A stretch of 64,000 nucleotides of DNA from Caulifigura coniformis (GTDB taxonomy: Bacteria > Planctomycetota > Planctomycetia > Planctomycetales > Planctomycetaceae), in the NCBI RefSeq assembly GCF_007745175.1, contig NZ_CP036271.1:3050314-3114313 (forward strand), read 5' to 3'. The notes under the pieces were generated by a model. It made no database searches and was not told the origin of the DNA. It saw only the letters and a program-made list of their open reading frames with translations. Positions 8,905 through 17,971 of this stretch are shown piece after piece (position 1 is the stretch's first letter; the number at the start of each line of letters is the position of its first letter). The translations under genes were made by a program, and so were the position numbers.

Positions 8905-8943
8905 AAAAAAGGCCGTCTCGCTGCCACGGGCAGCAAGGCGGCC
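8905..8943 (-). terminator. Terminator-like hairpin between the MpsC-like gene and the usp gene
   Basis: On the minus strand a 5-bp outer stem (GGCCG/CGGCC) and a 6-bp inner stem (GCTGCC/GGCAGC, loop of 3) are followed directly by six T. It lies 139 bases after the stop of the DUF2294 gene and 62 bases before the usp start, so it either ends the upstream transcript or attenuates usp. Confidence 0.65.
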
Positions 8944-9081
8944 TGATCCTGAGGGCTTGGCAATCCCTGCAAGGCTTTGGCACAAGTTCGACTGGCTTCA
9001 GGTCTGCCTTCGACTCCCGCTCCTCGGCGGGTTCGACAGGCCGACCAGCATCACGTCGGCGGCGTCCACTGAGGCTGGTCC

Positions 9082-9486
9082 TCAGGCGACGCGGCCTTCA
9101 TCACAATCTCCGAAACGCAACCGCTCTTTCAGCGTGACGACAATGATCCGTTCACCCGTCCGCGTGCTGAGATCGGTATGCACGCTCTGCACGTCCACAC
9201 CGGTAATATCCCGCACCACGGCCTCCAGCATCGGTCGGGCCGCCGCCAGGAGTTCATTCCGCGACTGTTTCACCAGGTAGGCGCTTCGGTCCCGCTGGGT
9301 CTCGATCAGCTTCCTTTCAGCCAGCGTCAGCACGTCCTTCAGTCGGATGACGACCAGGTCGTCAATCACGTACGTCTTCGTCTCGAGCGGGCCGCGGCCC
9401 ATGTACTCCTTCTCGAACCGAATGATGGCCCGGCTGATCTCGATTTCCAGACTGCTTCGACTCTTCAAAACAGCGGTAGCTGGCAT
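9082..9486 (-). CDS. DUF2294 / MpsC-family protein
   Basis: A 134-residue soluble protein. SLEIEISRAIIRFEKEYMGRGP, ETKTYVIDDLVVIRLKDVLT and LTLAERKLIETQ are the hallmark blocks of DUF2294. Family members include MpsC of the staphylococcal sodium-translocating membrane-potential system; in other bacteria they stand alone. No MpsA/MpsB partner is next to it. Its upstream region on the minus strand carries a good promoter and a structured segment ending in a terminator hairpin (9625-9785), suggesting transcript-level control. Confidence 0.8.
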   Translation of the reverse strand: MPATAVLKSRSSLEIEISRAIIRFEKEYMGRGPLETKTYVIDDLVVIRLKDVLTLAERKLIETQRDRSAYLVKQSRNELLAAARPMLEAVVRDITGVDVQSVHTDLSTRTGERIIVVTLKERLRFGDCDEGRVA

Positions 9487-9624
9487 CCAACCTCCGACGA
9501 CAATCTATCCCGTCACGCCGCCGCGAAGCGTCGTGTCGAGCGAGGGATGTGGCCGCACGGCGACGCCGCGTGCCGATCTGCCGGACATGACTGCCGCGCG
9601 ATCGCGCGGCCGACCGGGCTCACC

Positions 9625-9668
9625 AAAAAACGGGGCCGGACAATCTCGCACCGCGAGATTCCCCGGCC
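9625..9668 (-). terminator. Intrinsic terminator in the leader of the DUF2294 gene
   Basis: On the minus strand GGCCGG/CCGGCC (6 bp) encloses a GG/GT internal loop and an 8-bp stem AATCTCGC/GCGAGATT with a 3-base loop. It is followed by CCG and six T. It lies about 140 bases before the DUF2294 start codon, with no gene between the promoter and the hairpin. Confidence 0.7.
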
Positions 9669-9751
9669 TGATTTCGTCAGACTTGAATTCCGACGAACAT
9701 CGTCCTGGTGACTGTCAACGACTCACGCTCACTGTCGCCCATCGTTGACAC
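9625..9751 (-). ncRNA. Candidate structured leader RNA or small RNA
   Basis: The predicted transcript from the promoter at 9758-9785 would start near 9751. It immediately forms a perfect 9-bp stem (TGTCAACGA at 9742-9750 with TCGTTGACA at 9713-9721 on the minus strand) enclosing 20 bases. A GACGA-TGT-TCGTC hairpin (9692-9704) follows, then the strong terminator at 9625-9668. Promoter, structured body and terminator within about 130 bases is the layout of a riboswitch-type attenuator or an independent small RNA. No known riboswitch consensus was recognised. Confidence 0.4.
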
Positions 9752-9757
9752 CTCGCA

Positions 9758-9785
9758 TTTATAGGTCTCGGGTGATGGGCGTCAA
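9758..9785 (-). promoter_or_regulatory. Sigma-70-like promoter for the DUF2294 leader
   Basis: On the minus strand TTGACG (9780-9785) and TATAAA (9758-9763) are separated by 16 bases, close to the housekeeping consensus and unusual in this GC-rich sequence. It points toward the structured leader and the DUF2294 gene. Confidence 0.6.
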
Positions 9786-10151
9786 GTCCTTTAGCAGAAA
9801 CAACTTGCTAAGATATTCCTTATGTGAAGTGAGCGTGATGTGGATGTGAAATGCGGCTCATTTTGGGGCCTGGATCGGTGCGTTCTGTGCCTGTGTGAAT
9901 GCCATCCCCGCCGCGTCCTGACGGCTCTCCTTCCGTTGTCCCCATGCGGACTTAGGGGCGAACTGCCGCTTCAGGAACCCGTCGCCAGGTGACCTTCAGA
10001 AGTTTGATCGCTGTCGGCTCCTTCGCGTGAGCGCCTCGGCCGGATCTGCCGAAAGATTTGCTCCTCTTCCGATGTGTTACTCTTCTCCCCTGACCGTCCC
10101 GGTGAGTCGACGGAGTTGCCCGCCGCCTCTGTTCGTCTCTCCGGATTCGCA

Positions 10152-10865
10152 ATGCATGGAAGCTTCAGCCCGATGACCGCAGGTCCGTTCGCCCCCGGCC
10201 CCTCCGAAAGAACTGTTCGCGACTCCGCAGGTCGCATTCACGAAGTCCCCGCGGGATGGATCCTGCTTCCTCCGGGAGACGCCGTTCTCACGCGCCGCGC
10301 CAAAGCTGCCGGCGACCACTGGATCGTCCAGGAGAAGAAAGGGCGAAAGGTCTTTTCGCGCGGCCTGTGGACAGCGCAGGCCACGATCGAACGCATTCGC
10401 AACGACCTCGAAGCCGAACGCTCGACCGAAACGTTCGCCCGCCGCAAGGCCGCCGCCGCCCAGCGCCGCGAGACCGCCCAGGCCGACTACGTCGAAGACT
10501 TCACCGCCGCCATCGTGACCTACCTGGCCTTTCATCCGGCTCACGAGGATCTGGCTCGTCAGTTGGCAAAGGCAGTCTCCGATCACGCGACCCCTGTCGG
10601 CAGCGGCACGGTCGCGCGCACGAAGCGTATTCCCATCGAACGTCGCGCCCAGGCGGCCGTCATCGCCTGGATGCGTCATCAGACGACCGCCTACGACTCC
10701 ATGCCGATTCCCAGGGTCAAAGGCAAGCGGCGTGAAGTCCGGAGAATGCTGGCCCAGCGGTCGAAGGAATTACTTTCCCGTTACCGTCGCAACGTCGCAG
10801 ACGCCCACGATTGTCCGCTTCGGAACGCGCTCCTCGATCGCTCCTCCTCCGAATCCGGCAGCTGA
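10152..10865 (+). CDS. DUF2293 family protein
   Basis: A 237-residue soluble basic protein of unknown function. The C-terminal half carries the DUF2293 block RIPIERRAQAAVIAWMRHQT, then TAYDSMPIPRVKGKRREVRRMLAQRSKELL. The N-terminal part has GWILLPPGDAVLTRRAKAAGDHW, also seen in family members. ATGs at 10152 and 10173 are both plausible. The 665 bases upstream (9487-10151) hold only the minus-strand DUF2294 leader and this gene's promoter region. Confidence 0.75.
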   Translation: MHGSFSPMTAGPFAPGPSERTVRDSAGRIHEVPAGWILLPPGDAVLTRRAKAAGDHWIVQEKKGRKVFSRGLWTAQATIERIRNDLEAERSTETFARRKAAAAQRRETAQADYVEDFTAAIVTYLAFHPAHEDLARQLAKAVSDHATPVGSGTVARTKRIPIERRAQAAVIAWMRHQTTAYDSMPIPRVKGKRREVRRMLAQRSKELLSRYRRNVADAHDCPLRNALLDRSSSESGS

Positions 10866-10872
10866 GAGCCGT

Positions 10873-11199
10873 TCATTCGCCCTGGTCCCGGCAGCAGGCC
10901 TTCACATGCTCGATGGCCATTCGCTGAAACTGCAGCCGGTCGTAACGAAACGCATTCAGCCAGACTTTCAGGACCGTTCCATCCGTGTCGCCGACGAGCT
11001 CCATCGCCTCTTCGCGGATCCCGGCATGCAGGATCTGCCCGACCCGGCCGCGCATCTTGGCCTCGCCATACGCCACCCCCTGGAACAGGTCGTGCAGCAT
11101 TCCCACGGCCGCGGATTCCAGACGCAGCGAGATCAGCTGATTCCAGAGCGGCGGCAACCCGTTCGGCCGCGCGACAGCATCATCGAGGTTCAGCGACAT
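10873..11199 (-). CDS. Small hypothetical protein
   Basis: A 108-residue, mostly helical protein (MSLNLDDAVARPNGLPPLWNQ, AVGMLHDLFQGVAYGEAKMRG, NAFRYDRLQFQRMAIEHVK). No known family is recognised. The frame is open further upstream, but those residues look like non-coding translation. The ATG at 11199 has no obvious ribosome-binding site. It converges with the DUF2293 gene, ending 7 bases from it. Confidence 0.5.
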   Translation of the reverse strand: MSLNLDDAVARPNGLPPLWNQLISLRLESAAVGMLHDLFQGVAYGEAKMRGRVGQILHAGIREEAMELVGDTDGTVLKVWLNAFRYDRLQFQRMAIEHVKACCRDQGE

Positions 11200-11459
11200 G
11201 TGTCGAAAAGCAACGGGGTGTGACGGGGTGGGATCACTCGATCCCGCCCGATTCCAGCATTGCCAACTCCTTTGCGGGAAGCAATATCCCGGGAATCCCG
11301 CCCCGTCTCGGCCGCACACGTGGCAATGGCCCTTCCGCCGGGGGATATGATCGCGTCGCGGTGCGAACCGCAGCACTTCGACCGTGTCACCCGGCCGAAG
11401 CCGTCCCTGGATGCAGCAGGCATCTCTTTCGCGGTTCGGGTTGCAGAGTTTCAACGATC

Positions 11460-12980
11460 ATGGACAAGACACTTCTCGACTATCTCCAGCGAATCCTGAA
11501 TGCGCGAGTCTATGACGTCGCGGTCGAGACCCCGCTGGAGATGGCCCGCAAACTCTCCGCCAGGCTGAATAATCATGTCTGGCTGAAACGCGAAGACACC
11601 CAGCCCGTCTTCAGTTTCAAGCTCCGCGGCGCCTACAACAAGATGGCCCGGCTTTCACCCGAAGAACTCGAGCGCGGAGTTGTCTGCGCCTCCGCCGGCA
11701 ATCACGCGCAGGGCGTCGCCCTCAGCGCCCGCCGGCTCGGTTGCCGGGCCGTCGTCGTCATGCCGGTCACCTCGCCCCGGCTGAAGTCCGATGCTGTCCG
11801 CTCTCTCGGCGGAGAGGTGATCCTTTTCGGCGACAGCTATTCCGATGCCTACGCGCATGCCATGGAGTTGCAGCGTCAGCATGGATTCGTCTTCGTGCAC
11901 CCGTTCGACGATCCCGACGTCATCGCTGGCCAGGGCACTGTCGGCATGGAGATTCTCAGGCAGCATCAGCATCCGCTGCATGCGATCTTTGTCGCTATTG
12001 GCGGCGGCGGGCTGATCTCGGGGGTGGCCGCCTACGTCAAAGCCGTCCGTCCGGAAATCAGGGTCATCGGAGTTCAAACGGTCGATTCCAATGCGATGAT
12101 CCAGTCCGTCGGGGCCGGCCGCGCGTTGACACTCGAGGATGTCGGCCTGTTCTCCGATGGCACGGCCGTCAAGCAGGTGGGCGACGAGACGCTCCGCATC
12201 ACCCGGGCCCTCGTCGACGACTTCGTCACCGTCGATACCGACGCCGTGTGCGCCGCCATCAAGGATGCGTTCGACGATACACGCAGCATTCTCGAGCCGG
12301 CGGGGGCGCTCGGAATCGCCGGCATGAAGAAGTATGCGGCGGAGCAGGGGCTCGCTGGTCAGAACCTGGTCGCAATCACCTGCGGCGCCAATATGAACTT
12401 CGACCGGCTCCGGTTCGTCGCCGAACGGGCCGAGGCCGGAGAGGGACGGGAAGCCCTGTTCGCCGTCACGATTCCCGAGCAGCGGGGAAGCTTGAAACGG
12501 CTCTGCGAACTGGTCGGCCAGCGAAGCGTCACCGAATTCAGCTACCGCATCTCCGGTCAGAATGAAGCGCATGTCCTGATCGGTCTCGCAACGAATGATC
12601 ACGCCGACAGCGAACGGATTCGATCGGCCTTCTCGGCCCAGGGATTTGAAACCCTGGATCTTGGGGACGATGACCTCGCCAAGGAGCACGTCCGCTATAT
12701 GGTCGGCGGCCGAAGCCGGCTTGCCGCCAACGAACGCCTGTATCGCTTCGAGTTCCCGGAACGTCCCGGCGCGCTCATGCGGTTCCTTTCCCGGATGCGT
12801 CCCGATTGGAACATCAGCCTGTTTCATTATCGCAGCCAGGGCGCCGATTACGGCCGCGTGCTCATTGGAATGCAGGTCGTCCAGGAGGAACGGACCGCCC
12901 TCAGGAGTTTCTTCGATACGCTGGGCTACCGCTGCATCGACGAAACCGACAACCGGGCATACCACCTGTTCCTGAGATGA
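11460..12980 (+). CDS. ilvA: Threonine dehydratase (biosynthetic)
   Basis: A 506-residue PLP enzyme that converts threonine to 2-oxobutanoate for isoleucine synthesis. PVFSFKLRGAYNKM holds the PLP lysine; CASAGNHAQGVAL, the glycine-rich AIGGGGLISGVAAYVK and ITCGANMNFDRLRFV follow. Two ACT-like regulatory regions occupy the last 160 residues (LFAVTIPEQRGSLKRLCELV and RLYRFEFPERPGALMRFLSRM). The length matches the long, isoleucine-inhibited type (about 514 residues). The ATG at 11460 was chosen because the family N-terminus starts there. Confidence 0.93.
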   Translation: MDKTLLDYLQRILNARVYDVAVETPLEMARKLSARLNNHVWLKREDTQPVFSFKLRGAYNKMARLSPEELERGVVCASAGNHAQGVALSARRLGCRAVVVMPVTSPRLKSDAVRSLGGEVILFGDSYSDAYAHAMELQRQHGFVFVHPFDDPDVIAGQGTVGMEILRQHQHPLHAIFVAIGGGGLISGVAAYVKAVRPEIRVIGVQTVDSNAMIQSVGAGRALTLEDVGLFSDGTAVKQVGDETLRITRALVDDFVTVDTDAVCAAIKDAFDDTRSILEPAGALGIAGMKKYAAEQGLAGQNLVAITCGANMNFDRLRFVAERAEAGEGREALFAVTIPEQRGSLKRLCELVGQRSVTEFSYRISGQNEAHVLIGLATNDHADSERIRSAFSAQGFETLDLGDDDLAKEHVRYMVGGRSRLAANERLYRFEFPERPGALMRFLSRMRPDWNISLFHYRSQGADYGRVLIGMQVVQEERTALRSFFDTLGYRCIDETDNRAYHLFLR

Positions 12981-13131
12981 ATAGTTCGTCCGATCACTGA
13001 TGGACCAGGTTCAGTTGCAGCATGCCCTGTTCGTGAGACTGACTGGCCCGCTGCAATCCGCTCGTCGGCGCAGTACACTCGAACTGCTTCTTCCGGGCTG
13101 ACCGACAACTCGACATCGAAAGGGTCCTTCG

Positions 13132-13440
13132 ATGAGTTCTGTGGTGACCGCTGCGTGCCCTGGCTGCCAGCAACCTGTCTCGGTCGAGGAAATCCAGGCG
13201 CCCTTCCCGGTGACCTGCTCCAAATGCCAGACCGACTTCATCCCGGCGCAGGTCATCGCCGAGTCGAACAGGAAGTTCGAAATGATGATGTACGTCGGCA
13301 TGCTCGTCATTGGCCTGGCGCTCGTCGGGTACATGGCCATCACGAACCGTATGAAGCCCAAGGGCGGCGAGGCCCCGCCGCCCGCCCCCGCCGCAACAGA
13401 ACCGGCCCCGCCGGCGAGTGAACCTGCACCCCCCAAATAG
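13132..13440 (+). CDS. Zinc-ribbon single-pass membrane protein
   Basis: A 102-residue protein with a C-x2-C ... C-x2-C zinc ribbon at the N-terminus (ACPGCQQPV, VTCSKCQTDF), one transmembrane segment (MYVGMLVIGLALVGYMAI) and a proline/alanine-rich tail (about 30 residues). Probable inner-membrane protein of unknown function. The next gene, 35 bases downstream, also carries cysteine pairs and membrane segments, so the two may act together. Confidence 0.65.
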   Translation: MSSVVTAACPGCQQPVSVEEIQAPFPVTCSKCQTDFIPAQVIAESNRKFEMMMYVGMLVIGLALVGYMAITNRMKPKGGEAPPPAPAATEPAPPASEPAPPK

Positions 13441-13475
13441 TTCACCGGGCCCGAGAGTTCACACGGAGGTCGTCC

Positions 13476-13946
13476 ATGCCGGCGGATCAGGTTCCCCAGT
13501 TCCGAACCTATCGCCACGCGCGATGCCAGCAGGAGACCATCGTCGCCGGGCAGTCGTTCGAAGTCGTGTCCAATCCCATGTCGAGCATGGAACGCACGTT
13601 CTGCACTCCCTGCGGCGCGATGTTCCCGATCGAGGAATTCGCGTGGGTCGATTCGGGAGAAACAATCAGCGACTACTACGCACGGCACTCCGCCAGCGCC
13701 ACGCCGCTTCAGCGGACCCTCTGCTCGAAATCCTTCATGGTCGCCCTGATCGCCGTTGCGGCCGTTGCGACATCGATCGGAACCTCCACACTCGTTGCGA
13801 ACAACGACCTCTTCACCCGGATCATGATCGCGGCCGGAGGCTTCCTGATCGGCGCGTTCATCGGAATGGCCATTTTCCTGTCCGGTTTCGCCAACCCGAT
13901 CAAGCGGCAGGTCTGCGGCGTTGAGGACACTCGTCGACTGACGTGA
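13476..13946 (+). CDS. Two-pass membrane protein, hypothetical
   Basis: A 156-residue protein with a cysteine pair (RTFCTPCGAMFPIEEFAW) and two hydrophobic segments (SFMVALIAVAAVATSIGTST and IMIAAGGFLIGAFIGMAIFL). No family is recognised. It follows the zinc-ribbon gene at 13132 and is probably co-transcribed with it. Confidence 0.6.
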   Translation: MPADQVPQFRTYRHARCQQETIVAGQSFEVVSNPMSSMERTFCTPCGAMFPIEEFAWVDSGETISDYYARHSASATPLQRTLCSKSFMVALIAVAAVATSIGTSTLVANNDLFTRIMIAAGGFLIGAFIGMAIFLSGFANPIKRQVCGVEDTRRLT

Positions 13947-14016
13947 AGCATCTGCCGGCCGGAATCCCAGGCCTCCGGACTGCCATCGGGGACCTGGGGT
14001 CAGCTCGCCGCCCGAC

Positions 14017-16140
14017 TCACTTCTTCTGCCACTGCACCGCGTCAATGACCACGTAACCGTCCGAGTTGCCATTCGAGACTTTCACGGTCGCCGGCTTTCC
14101 GGCCGCGAATTCGAAGACACCCAGCGACTGGAACGTCTCATTGTTTCCGGGCGACTTGCGCTGGTTGACGTAAACGACGTGGTTCCCGTCCGCCGCCCGC
14201 ACTTCCACGGCCACCTTCGAGGACCGGTTCGTGTTCGGCGGCGACGAGATCCGCACTTCGTAACGCCCTGCAGACGGCAGCTTCGCAGCAAATTCGGCAG
14301 ACGCCTGACCGTCCTTCGCCGCGTTGTCATGCCGGTAGCCGCTCCCCACATAGCGTGCCCCGGCGCTGCTCGACTTCCACTCGCCCGTCAGCGTCGCCTG
14401 TTCGTCGTCCACAACGACGCCCGGCAGGCTCTCCGGAGAAATGAACACCTTCTCCGCCTTCGGCTTGGCCGAGTCGGCGTGTTCCAGCACCTGCCCGTCC
14501 TTGAGCAGCCGCTCGCGCAGCGCTGTGTAAGCCACGTCCTGCACCGGGATGTTCCCGTCAATCGCCAGCGCCGCCGCCGTCGCGCCGCTCTGTCCCAGGA
14601 TCATGAACACCGGTTCCATCCGGATGCTTCCGAACGCGATATGGGTGCTGCTCACGCAGACCGTCACCACCAGGTTCTCGCATTGCCCCTTCTTCGGGAC
14701 CAGTGATCCATACGCGATGGAGTACGGTGAAATTCCGACGCCGATGTCCCCCTCGTTCTGGACGTACCCTTCCGGAGTGATGTACCGCTGCACGTTGTGC
14801 GAATCGATCGTGTAACTCCCCATGCCGACCGAATCGGGCGTTGGCTTCTTCTTCATCAGTTCGTTCTCGGTCATCACGAACTGCCCGATCATCCGCCGTG
14901 CTTCGCGAACGTAGATCTGGTGCGGCCAGTTCCCGTTGTCCTTGAATTCATCCTTCGGCAGGCCCCACTTCCGCATCTCGTCCTGGACGACCTTCGGCAC
15001 GCGCGGATCATTCGCCACGAAGTACAGCCAGCCCTGCTGGTACTGACGATGCTCGTCGAGAATCTCCTTGCGTCGCTCATAGCTCGCTTCGGGATAGTCG
15101 TAGTTCATCCCGATGTTGTCGGTGCTGAATGGGCCGTGGTTGTTCGTGTCGGTTTTCCGGTTCGGAATGTCGTCGAACTTCTCGAACGTCTCGCGCCAGC
15201 CGGCCTCGAAGATCCGCACGAGCAGCTCGTACTGCTTCGGGTCGTAGCCGTCCGGCTTCGGGAACGGGATGCGGTTCTCCGGATGGTTCGAAGCGCACCA
15301 CCGGTAGCAGTACGCCTGCACCCGCTTGTCAGCCGTGCCGTATTCGCCCGGAGGATCGGTGCTGATGCGCGGCAGCACCCCCGACTTTGGATCGCCCGGA
15401 ACGACGTACGGGCTGATCTTCGATTTCACGGCCCCGAAATGGTGTTTGTGGTGCAGCACTCCCACCTGCACACCGTTCCATTTCTCGCCGTATTCCGAGT
15501 TGGCCTCACGGCCGACGTGGTAGTTCACGCCCGCCGCCGCCATCAGGTCTCCTTCGTAGGTTGCATCGATGAACATCTTCCCGGTGTAGGTCTTCCCCGA
15601 GAGCATCGTGATGCTGCGGATCCGTTCCCCCTCCTTCTTGACTCCCTTCGATCGGTCCAGCCATTCGTCCCGGTGAACCGGAATCTGGAACTCCTTCACG
15701 TAGTCTTCGAACACCTGCTCGGCGACATGCGGTTCGAAGATCCACATCGTGCGGTTCTCGCCGTCGATCGCCGGCGTCCCCTGGCCTTTGTTTCCGTACT
15801 CCGACTTCTTCTGCCACCGCCAGGCGTCCGGGGACTGATACTGCTTCCAGATCCGGTGATAGAAATCGCGGGACAGTCCTCCGATCACGGCCTTGTTCCC
15901 CGTGTCGGTGTAACCCAGTCCGCCGCTGCTCAGCCCTCCCAGGTGCTTGTCCGGTCCGACGACGATGACCGACTTGCCCATCTGCTTCGCCTGCACGGCC
16001 GCGATCACCCCCGACGACGTTCCTCCGTAGACGATGAGGTCCGCCTCGAAGTTCTCCGCGCCACGCGCTGCCGGCGACAGCGCCGACAACAGGAACAGCA
16101 GGGAACCGATCACACGCCGAATGCCAGGCCGAAGTGACAT
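14017..16140 (-). CDS. Secreted FAD-dependent oxidoreductase with C-terminal golvesin-like domain
   Basis: A 707-residue protein with an N-terminal signal peptide (VIGSLLFLLSALSPAARGAE). The dinucleotide-binding region LIVYGGTSSGVIAAVQAKQMG, then GGLSSGGLGYTDTGNK and MFIDATYEGDLMAAAGV, are hallmarks of the FAD_oxidored family common in planctomycetes. Residues from about 580 on (DDEQATLTGEWKSSSAGARY ... GYVVIDAVQWQKK) resemble the golvesin/xanthan-lyase carbohydrate-associated beta-sandwich. The substrate is unknown; a role in polysaccharide breakdown is inferred from the family. It is divergent from the DUF202 gene. Confidence 0.85.
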   Translation of the reverse strand: MSLRPGIRRVIGSLLFLLSALSPAARGAENFEADLIVYGGTSSGVIAAVQAKQMGKSVIVVGPDKHLGGLSSGGLGYTDTGNKAVIGGLSRDFYHRIWKQYQSPDAWRWQKKSEYGNKGQGTPAIDGENRTMWIFEPHVAEQVFEDYVKEFQIPVHRDEWLDRSKGVKKEGERIRSITMLSGKTYTGKMFIDATYEGDLMAAAGVNYHVGREANSEYGEKWNGVQVGVLHHKHHFGAVKSKISPYVVPGDPKSGVLPRISTDPPGEYGTADKRVQAYCYRWCASNHPENRIPFPKPDGYDPKQYELLVRIFEAGWRETFEKFDDIPNRKTDTNNHGPFSTDNIGMNYDYPEASYERRKEILDEHRQYQQGWLYFVANDPRVPKVVQDEMRKWGLPKDEFKDNGNWPHQIYVREARRMIGQFVMTENELMKKKPTPDSVGMGSYTIDSHNVQRYITPEGYVQNEGDIGVGISPYSIAYGSLVPKKGQCENLVVTVCVSSTHIAFGSIRMEPVFMILGQSGATAAALAIDGNIPVQDVAYTALRERLLKDGQVLEHADSAKPKAEKVFISPESLPGVVVDDEQATLTGEWKSSSAGARYVGSGYRHDNAAKDGQASAEFAAKLPSAGRYEVRISSPPNTNRSSKVAVEVRAADGNHVVYVNQRKSPGNNETFQSLGVFEFAAGKPATVKVSNGNSDGYVVIDAVQWQKK

Positions 16141-16262
16141 GTTGGAGCTTTCAGGTCACAGTGGAAAAGAAGGACGCGATCAGTCTACGGAACGAACCGC
16201 CCGACGCCACTCGCCTGGCCGGTCTCCGAATTCCAGCAGAGGCAGACACAGGAGGAAACGTG

Positions 16263-16652
16263 ATGAGTCAGTCGCCGCCGGGAGGATTCGATGCCCGAAC
16301 CCAGTTCGCCGCCGAGCGCACTCTGCTGGCATGGATTCGCACTGGACTGGCCCTGATGGGCTTCGGTTTCGTCGTTGCCCGATTCGGGCTTTTTCTTCGC
16401 GAACTCGCCGCCACCCAGCACACCACTCCGCTCCATTCTTCCGGAATGTCGTTCTGGATCGGCGTCCTGCTCATCATCCTGGGCGTCGGCGTGATGCTGG
16501 CGGCCGCCAGCGGCCACTCCCGCGTGATCCGCAGGCTGCAGGAAGGATCGCTCGACCGCTTTCGGGTTTCGCCGCTCGGAATCGCCGTCACGCTCGCGCT
16601 CGCAGCCATCGGCCTCGGGCTGACGATCTACTTTGTTGTGACGGTCCCGTGA
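16263..16652 (+). CDS. DUF202 (YidH-type) membrane protein
   Basis: A 129-residue protein with the N-terminal DUF202 block ARTQFAAERTLLAWIRTGLALMGFGFVVARFG and three transmembrane segments. The function of the family is not established. The start at 16263 is fixed by AGGAGG at 16250-16255; an overlapping GTG at 16260 is the alternative. The longer upstream frame reads into the divergent gene and is unlikely. Confidence 0.85.
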   Translation: MSQSPPGGFDARTQFAAERTLLAWIRTGLALMGFGFVVARFGLFLRELAATQHTTPLHSSGMSFWIGVLLIILGVGVMLAAASGHSRVIRRLQEGSLDRFRVSPLGIAVTLALAAIGLGLTIYFVVTVP

Positions 16653-16733
16653 GGCAACTGGCGTCCGGCTCATGGTGCGGCCCTGGTCACCCTGCGATAC
16701 TCGGCTCCTCAACAGTCTTCGGGATTCATTGCC

Positions 16734-17603
16734 ATGAACGTTTCACGACGACAATTCTGCGCCGCGCTCGGCGCCGCAGCCGTCACAACGACGGCGTCTC
16801 ACTCACTCTTGGCAGACGGGCCGAATGTGCCCCCGCTCCGCGTCATCGCCTACAACGTCTACGTCTGCAAAGGCTGGCCCGATGACCGTTCGCTTGCAAG
16901 AAAGGCTGTCCAGCACGGGCAGATGGCCCGTCGATTGGCGAACGAACTGGCCCTCTACGACCCCGATATCGTCAACTTCTCCGAGTCGCCCGGCGAGGCC
17001 ATCGCCAAAGAAGTTGCCGGATATCTGGGGATGAATCATGTCCGGTTCCCGAGCGGCGGCAACTGGCCCGGCACGATCCTCAGCCGGTTCGAAATTCTCG
17101 AATCGGTCAATGTCCCGCTCGGAACCGAAAGGCCAAAGGAACTCTTCACCCGGCACTGGGGAAGAGCTGTCCTCAAGCTCCCGAATGGCGATCCGCTGAT
17201 CGTTCATTCAGCCCATCTCTATCCGGGGCCCGATCCTGTACGACGTCTCAAGGAAATCCCCGCCATGCTGGCGACGATGAAGCCCGACCTTCAGGCGGGC
17301 CGATCGATGCTGCTGATTGGCGACCTCAACCACGGTCCCGACACCGAGGAACACAAACTCTGGCTCGACGCCGGCTGGGTCGATACGTTCGACAGGGTCG
17401 GACAGGGGAACGGATTCACCATCAAGGCCGATGATCCCGCGGGCCGCATCGACTACGTCATGGCCGCCGGCCCGATTGCCGCGCGCATTCGTGAATCGCG
17501 TCCTCTCTTCGAGGGGGCATTCCGCGTCAACACCGCAGACGGCCAGTCGTTCGCCCTCAGCGACCATCTTCCGCAACTGGCGGTCTTCGACGGCAGCCCC
17601 TGA
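16734..17603 (+). CDS. Tat-exported endonuclease/exonuclease/phosphatase family protein
   Basis: A 289-residue protein with a twin-arginine signal (MNVSRRQFCAALGAAAVTTT). The mature part has the EEP-fold motifs LRVIAYNVYVCKGW (N ligand), HSAHLYPGPD, LLIGDLNHGPD (D-x-N) and the terminal SDHLPQLAVF (catalytic SDH). Such enzymes cleave phosphodiester or phosphomonoester bonds with a metal ion. The second metal-ligand glutamate is probably in VNFSESPGEA. Exported, so the substrate is periplasmic or extracellular; its identity is not evident. Confidence 0.85.
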   Translation: MNVSRRQFCAALGAAAVTTTASHSLLADGPNVPPLRVIAYNVYVCKGWPDDRSLARKAVQHGQMARRLANELALYDPDIVNFSESPGEAIAKEVAGYLGMNHVRFPSGGNWPGTILSRFEILESVNVPLGTERPKELFTRHWGRAVLKLPNGDPLIVHSAHLYPGPDPVRRLKEIPAMLATMKPDLQAGRSMLLIGDLNHGPDTEEHKLWLDAGWVDTFDRVGQGNGFTIKADDPAGRIDYVMAAGPIAARIRESRPLFEGAFRVNTADGQSFALSDHLPQLAVFDGSP

Positions 17604-17971
17604 ACGGCGCACGGCGACGCCTCCGCAGAATCGCCGGTCTCCGAAGCGGTCGAAACAGCTGGCGTCTCGATCGGCTGAGGCCAATCGTCTTCCGTCCACG
17701 ACCGGGACACGATCCAGTCGCGACTCTGCCCAGGCGCGACCCAGCGGGCCCCGGTGGTCCGATCGTCCGTGAACCTGGAGGGAACGACCCTGAATTTTTG
17801 AAGAATTCGCCCGGTAAATTCTGTGGGTCGGCGATGAATGTATGTGTCCGACCCGGGTGGTGACACAGGTGCGAGGGTGCGCCTTGTGGTTGAGCCGCCC
17901 TGCTCGGCCGGCGGCGATGCGGTTGGCGTGGCGTATCAGGTTCTCCCTGGTTTCTTTTCAGGAGTGAGCGC
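17604..17971. other. Intergenic region upstream of the first DUF1559 gene
   Basis: These 368 bases contain no recognisable gene. The part near 17790-17860 is A/T-richer (GAATTTTTGAAGAATTC, then GGTAAATTCTGTG) and likely holds the promoter of the DUF1559 gene. No clear operator or terminator was identified. Confidence 0.35.

Noticed and set aside
13011-14072. Minus-strand frame of 353 codons
   Set aside because: It covers two small plus-strand genes with cysteine motifs and membrane segments and itself shows no coherent domain.
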